Source of the DNA: Pseudomonadota bacterium
Lineage (GTDB): Bacteria; Pseudomonadota; Gammaproteobacteria; Burkholderiales; Ferrovaceae
Length of the DNA: 7,270 nucleotides
NCBI GenBank assembly: GCA_021804705.1
Contig: JAJZHC010000064.1
Span: 1-7,270 of the forward strand
Direction of reading: 5' to 3'
The notes under the pieces are model-generated. The model was not told the DNA's origin. It ran no database searches and worked only from the letters and a program-made list of their open reading frames with translations. How positions within the stretch are numbered: the first letter of the stretch is position 1; the number at the start of each line of letters is the position of its first letter. The translations under genes and the position numbers were made by a program. Below are positions 5,521-7,270 of the stretch, piece after piece.

Positions 5521-6339
5521 ATGGAAATGCCCATGCCTCCCTCACAGCCCTCCTTCAGCCCAATGGATATCGCAGTGGGCCCCCACCGCGTCCATGCCCG
5601 CGTCAGCGGCGAAGGGCAACCCATCATCCTGCTGCACTCGCTGCTGGCGGACGATTCAAGCTTTGACCGGATTGCCGTGCCCCTGGCGCAAACACACCGG
5701 GTTATCCTGCTTGCCTTGCCAGGATTTGGACGCTCGGACCGGGTAGCGGGGGGGCTGGAAGCGGTGGCCGACCGGGTAGCCGGGGCCATCAAAGAACTGG
5801 ATCTGGCGCAGAGCCCTCTCTTGCTGGGAAATGGCTATGGTGGTTTCGTGGCCTTGCTCATGGCCATCCGGCATCCGGGAATCGCGAGGCGACTGATCCT
5901 GGCCGACTGTGGCGCCACCTTTTCCGAACCCGGTCGTGCTGCCTTTCGCAGCATGTCGGCCGCCGCTCAGGAAAAAGGTATCGCCGCCATCGCCGAAGTG
6001 GCCATGCGCCGCCTGTTCTCCCCCGAGTTTCAAACCACTCATCCGGCGCTGGTGGAAGAACGACGGCAGCGCTTCCTGGCAGTGGATCCGCAAACCTTCC
6101 AGAATGCCTGCGCCGCACTCGCCACCCTCGACCTGCGCGCTCACCTCGGCTCAATCGATGTGCCAGTGCTGGTACTGGTGGGTGAACATGACGAAGCCAC
6201 GCCTCCGGCGATGTCGCGGGAACTGGCTGCAGGCCTGCCCCATGCACAGCTGAACCTTGTGACGGGCTGTGCTCACGTACCGCAGTTGCAGGACCCTGAG
6301 CAGTTTCTGTCGGTGCTTAACCCCTTCATCGGCCCCTAG
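5521..6339 (+). CDS. Alpha/beta-hydrolase-fold protein lacking the nucleophile Ser
   Basis: The 272-aa protein has the alpha/beta hydrolase fold and resembles the enol-lactonase (PcaD)/MhpC-like group. The oxyanion-loop region is I-L-L-H-S-L-L-A-D-D-S-S-F (36-48), then L-P-G-F-G-R-S-D (66-73). The nucleophile elbow is L-L-G-N-G-Y-G-G (101-108), with the acid D224 in V-G-E-H-D-E-A-T-P and His H252 in G-C-A-H-V-P-Q-L. In the canonical G-x-S-x-G elbow the third position is Ser; here it is G105 (GGC at 5833-5835, one base from AGC). It may be catalytically silent, or act without an acyl-enzyme as suggested for RutD-like proteins, which from memory also lack Ser there. The ATG at 5521 directly follows the ALDH TAA, so coupling is likely; ATGs at 5527 and 5533 are also in frame and cannot be excluded. 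No signal peptide is seen. Confidence 0.88.
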   Translation: MEMPMPPSQPSFSPMDIAVGPHRVHARVSGEGQPIILLHSLLADDSSFDRIAVPLAQTHRVILLALPGFGRSDRVAGGLEAVADRVAGAIKELDLAQSPLLLGNGYGGFVALLMAIRHPGIARRLILADCGATFSEPGRAAFRSMSAAAQEKGIAAIAEVAMRRLFSPEFQTTHPALVEERRQRFLAVDPQTFQNACAALATLDLRAHLGSIDVPVLVLVGEHDEATPPAMSRELAAGLPHAQLNLVTGCAHVPQLQDPEQFLSVLNPFIGP

Positions 6340-6363
6340 CCCCTGTGTTGAGTTCCTGTTTTC

Positions 6364-7270
6364 CTAAAATGCAAAATTAATATTTGCCACCGAACCTGCA
6401 CTCACATTGACCGTCTGCGGCACCGATGCCACGGCGGCGGCATCGGTGGCAACGAGGCTGTAAACCCCCGCATCGGTTATGGCGGTATCCTGGGTAAAAA
6501 CTATCGGCAATGTCGTGCTGTAAGTTCCCAACCACACACCGGAAGCCGCCAGGGGAATGCTATAGGAACCCGTGGTGGTGGCAATCGAACTGACCTCATA
6601 AACCCTCGTCGTGCTGGACACCCGCTGGTCTGCGACCAGGTTTGCCGCGCCCGGCGACCCAGACACCGTGACCGTTCCTGATGCCGAGTTTATCGAGGAA
6701 GCCATTGCAGCAAGCGTCCCGACGCTGGTCGTCATGCCTGCTGTAACGGGTACGTTTTGCACAATATCCACGGCATAGCCTGCGTTTCCCGATGCCGGCG
6801 CAGAGGGCACCATCACTACGTCCACGGTACCACCCGTGCTGCTTTGTTCAATGGTTGACAAGGTGAATGCGCCACTTGTGGCATCAGCAACAGTACCCGT
6901 GACAATCACGGGACCCGAGCCCGATTGTTGTTCTGCATACACAGAAGCGTTTGGCGTAGCGATCCCGCTGATTGAGCCGGACACCACTTCAGCAGTGGCT
7001 GTCACCGTAGGCTTGAGAAGATATTTTCCGCTGCCCCCCGCGACTACAATGGACTTGCATGCATTAAAGTCGAGAACCAGATCGGCCATTGTTCCTGCCT
7101 GCACCACAAAAGGACCGACAATCTTGTAGCCGCTTTGCTGGCTGCTGGGGGTTGCCAGTGGGATCTGGAGCGTCGAGCCCGTCAGCACCAACGCGTTAGC
7201 CCAAGGTTGCGCGTTGCCGTTGGCCTTGAGCACCAGACGCACCTGCTGATAGGTTCCTGCCGGCAACGGC
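6364..7270 (-). CDS. DUF4382-containing surface/lipoprotein-like protein, C-terminal part (truncated by window edge)
   Basis: An open minus-strand frame enters from the right edge and ends at TAG 6364-6366, giving about 302 residues. The first about 95 residues match the end of a DUF4382 domain: L-P-A-G-T-Y-Q-Q-V-R-L-V-L, an I-P-L-A-T-P-S-S-Q-Q-S-G-Y-K-I turn, L-V-L-D-F-N-A-C-K-S-I-V-V and Y-L-L-K-P-T-V. Two Ser/Thr/Ala/Gly-rich beta-sandwich-like units follow, each opening with V-S-G-x or S-G-T-V. The first closes with V-P-V-T-A-G-M-T-T-S-V-G-T-L, the second with V-N-V-S-A-G-S-V-A-N-I-N-F near the end. Proteins of this type are usually exported, often as lipoproteins; the signal region is outside the window. 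The function is unknown. It is convergent with the catabolic cassette across 24 nt in which no terminator hairpin was found. Confidence 0.75.
   Translation of the reverse strand, partial: PLPAGTYQQVRLVLKANGNAQPWANALVLTGSTLQIPLATPSSQQSGYKIVGPFVVQAGTMADLVLDFNACKSIVVAGGSGKYLLKPTVTATAEVVSGSISGIATPNASVYAEQQSGSGPVIVTGTVADATSGAFTLSTIEQSSTGGTVDVVMVPSAPASGNAGYAVDIVQNVPVTAGMTTSVGTLAAMASSINSASGTVTVSGSPGAANLVADQRVSSTTRVYEVSSIATTTGSYSIPLAASGVWLGTYSTTLPIVFTQDTAITDAGVYSLVATDAAAVASVPQTVNVSAGSVANINFAF

Noticed and set aside
6340..6363. Bidirectional terminator between the hydrolase and DUF4382 genes
   Set aside because: The 24-nt gap shows no inverted repeat of useful length.

Overview
The window looks like chromosomal DNA of a GC-rich Gram-negative bacterium, most likely a betaproteobacterium. 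YaeQ, an EexN-type lipoprotein, an AAHS-like MFS carrier, an FCD-type GntR regulator and a DUF4382 protein all fit that group. This assignment rests on protein character only. No rRNA, tRNA, CRISPR, insertion sequence or phage gene was seen.

Left part (1-1756), all on the minus strand. The window opens inside a PAS-domain sensor that runs off the left edge. Upstream of it are three small genes in the order yaeQ -> EexN-family lipoprotein -> thioredoxin-fold protein. The last two overlap by ATGA and are probably translationally coupled. A good Shine-Dalgarno and a possible extended -10 precede the lipoprotein. A long imperfect hairpin sits immediately before the yaeQ start.

Central part (1757-6339) is a compact catabolic cassette. 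A 446-aa MFS carrier of aromatic/organic-acid type is divergent from a GntR/FCD regulator. The regulator is followed closely on the plus strand by an aldehyde dehydrogenase and an alpha/beta-hydrolase-fold protein whose start codon directly abuts the dehydrogenase stop. The AT-rich divergent region holds two copies of a 15-bp operator-like element (14/15 identical, core TGATATATCA). Each lies on a convincing promoter, one facing each way. The simplest reading is that the regulator controls both uptake and catabolism, with its ligand supplied by the pathway. The carrier brings in an acid, an enzyme encoded elsewhere opens or oxidises it, the dehydrogenase oxidises an aldehyde or lactol intermediate, and the hydrolase-fold protein finishes. 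The substrate cannot be read from the sequence.

The most unusual protein-level feature is in the hydrolase. The nucleophile elbow reads G-N-G-Y-G-G, so the usual catalytic Ser is Gly, while the Asp and His positions of the triad appear intact.

Right part (6340-7270). Convergent to the cassette after a 24-nt gap lies the C-terminal portion of a DUF4382 surface/lipoprotein-like protein. It carries two beta-sandwich-like repeats and runs off the right edge.
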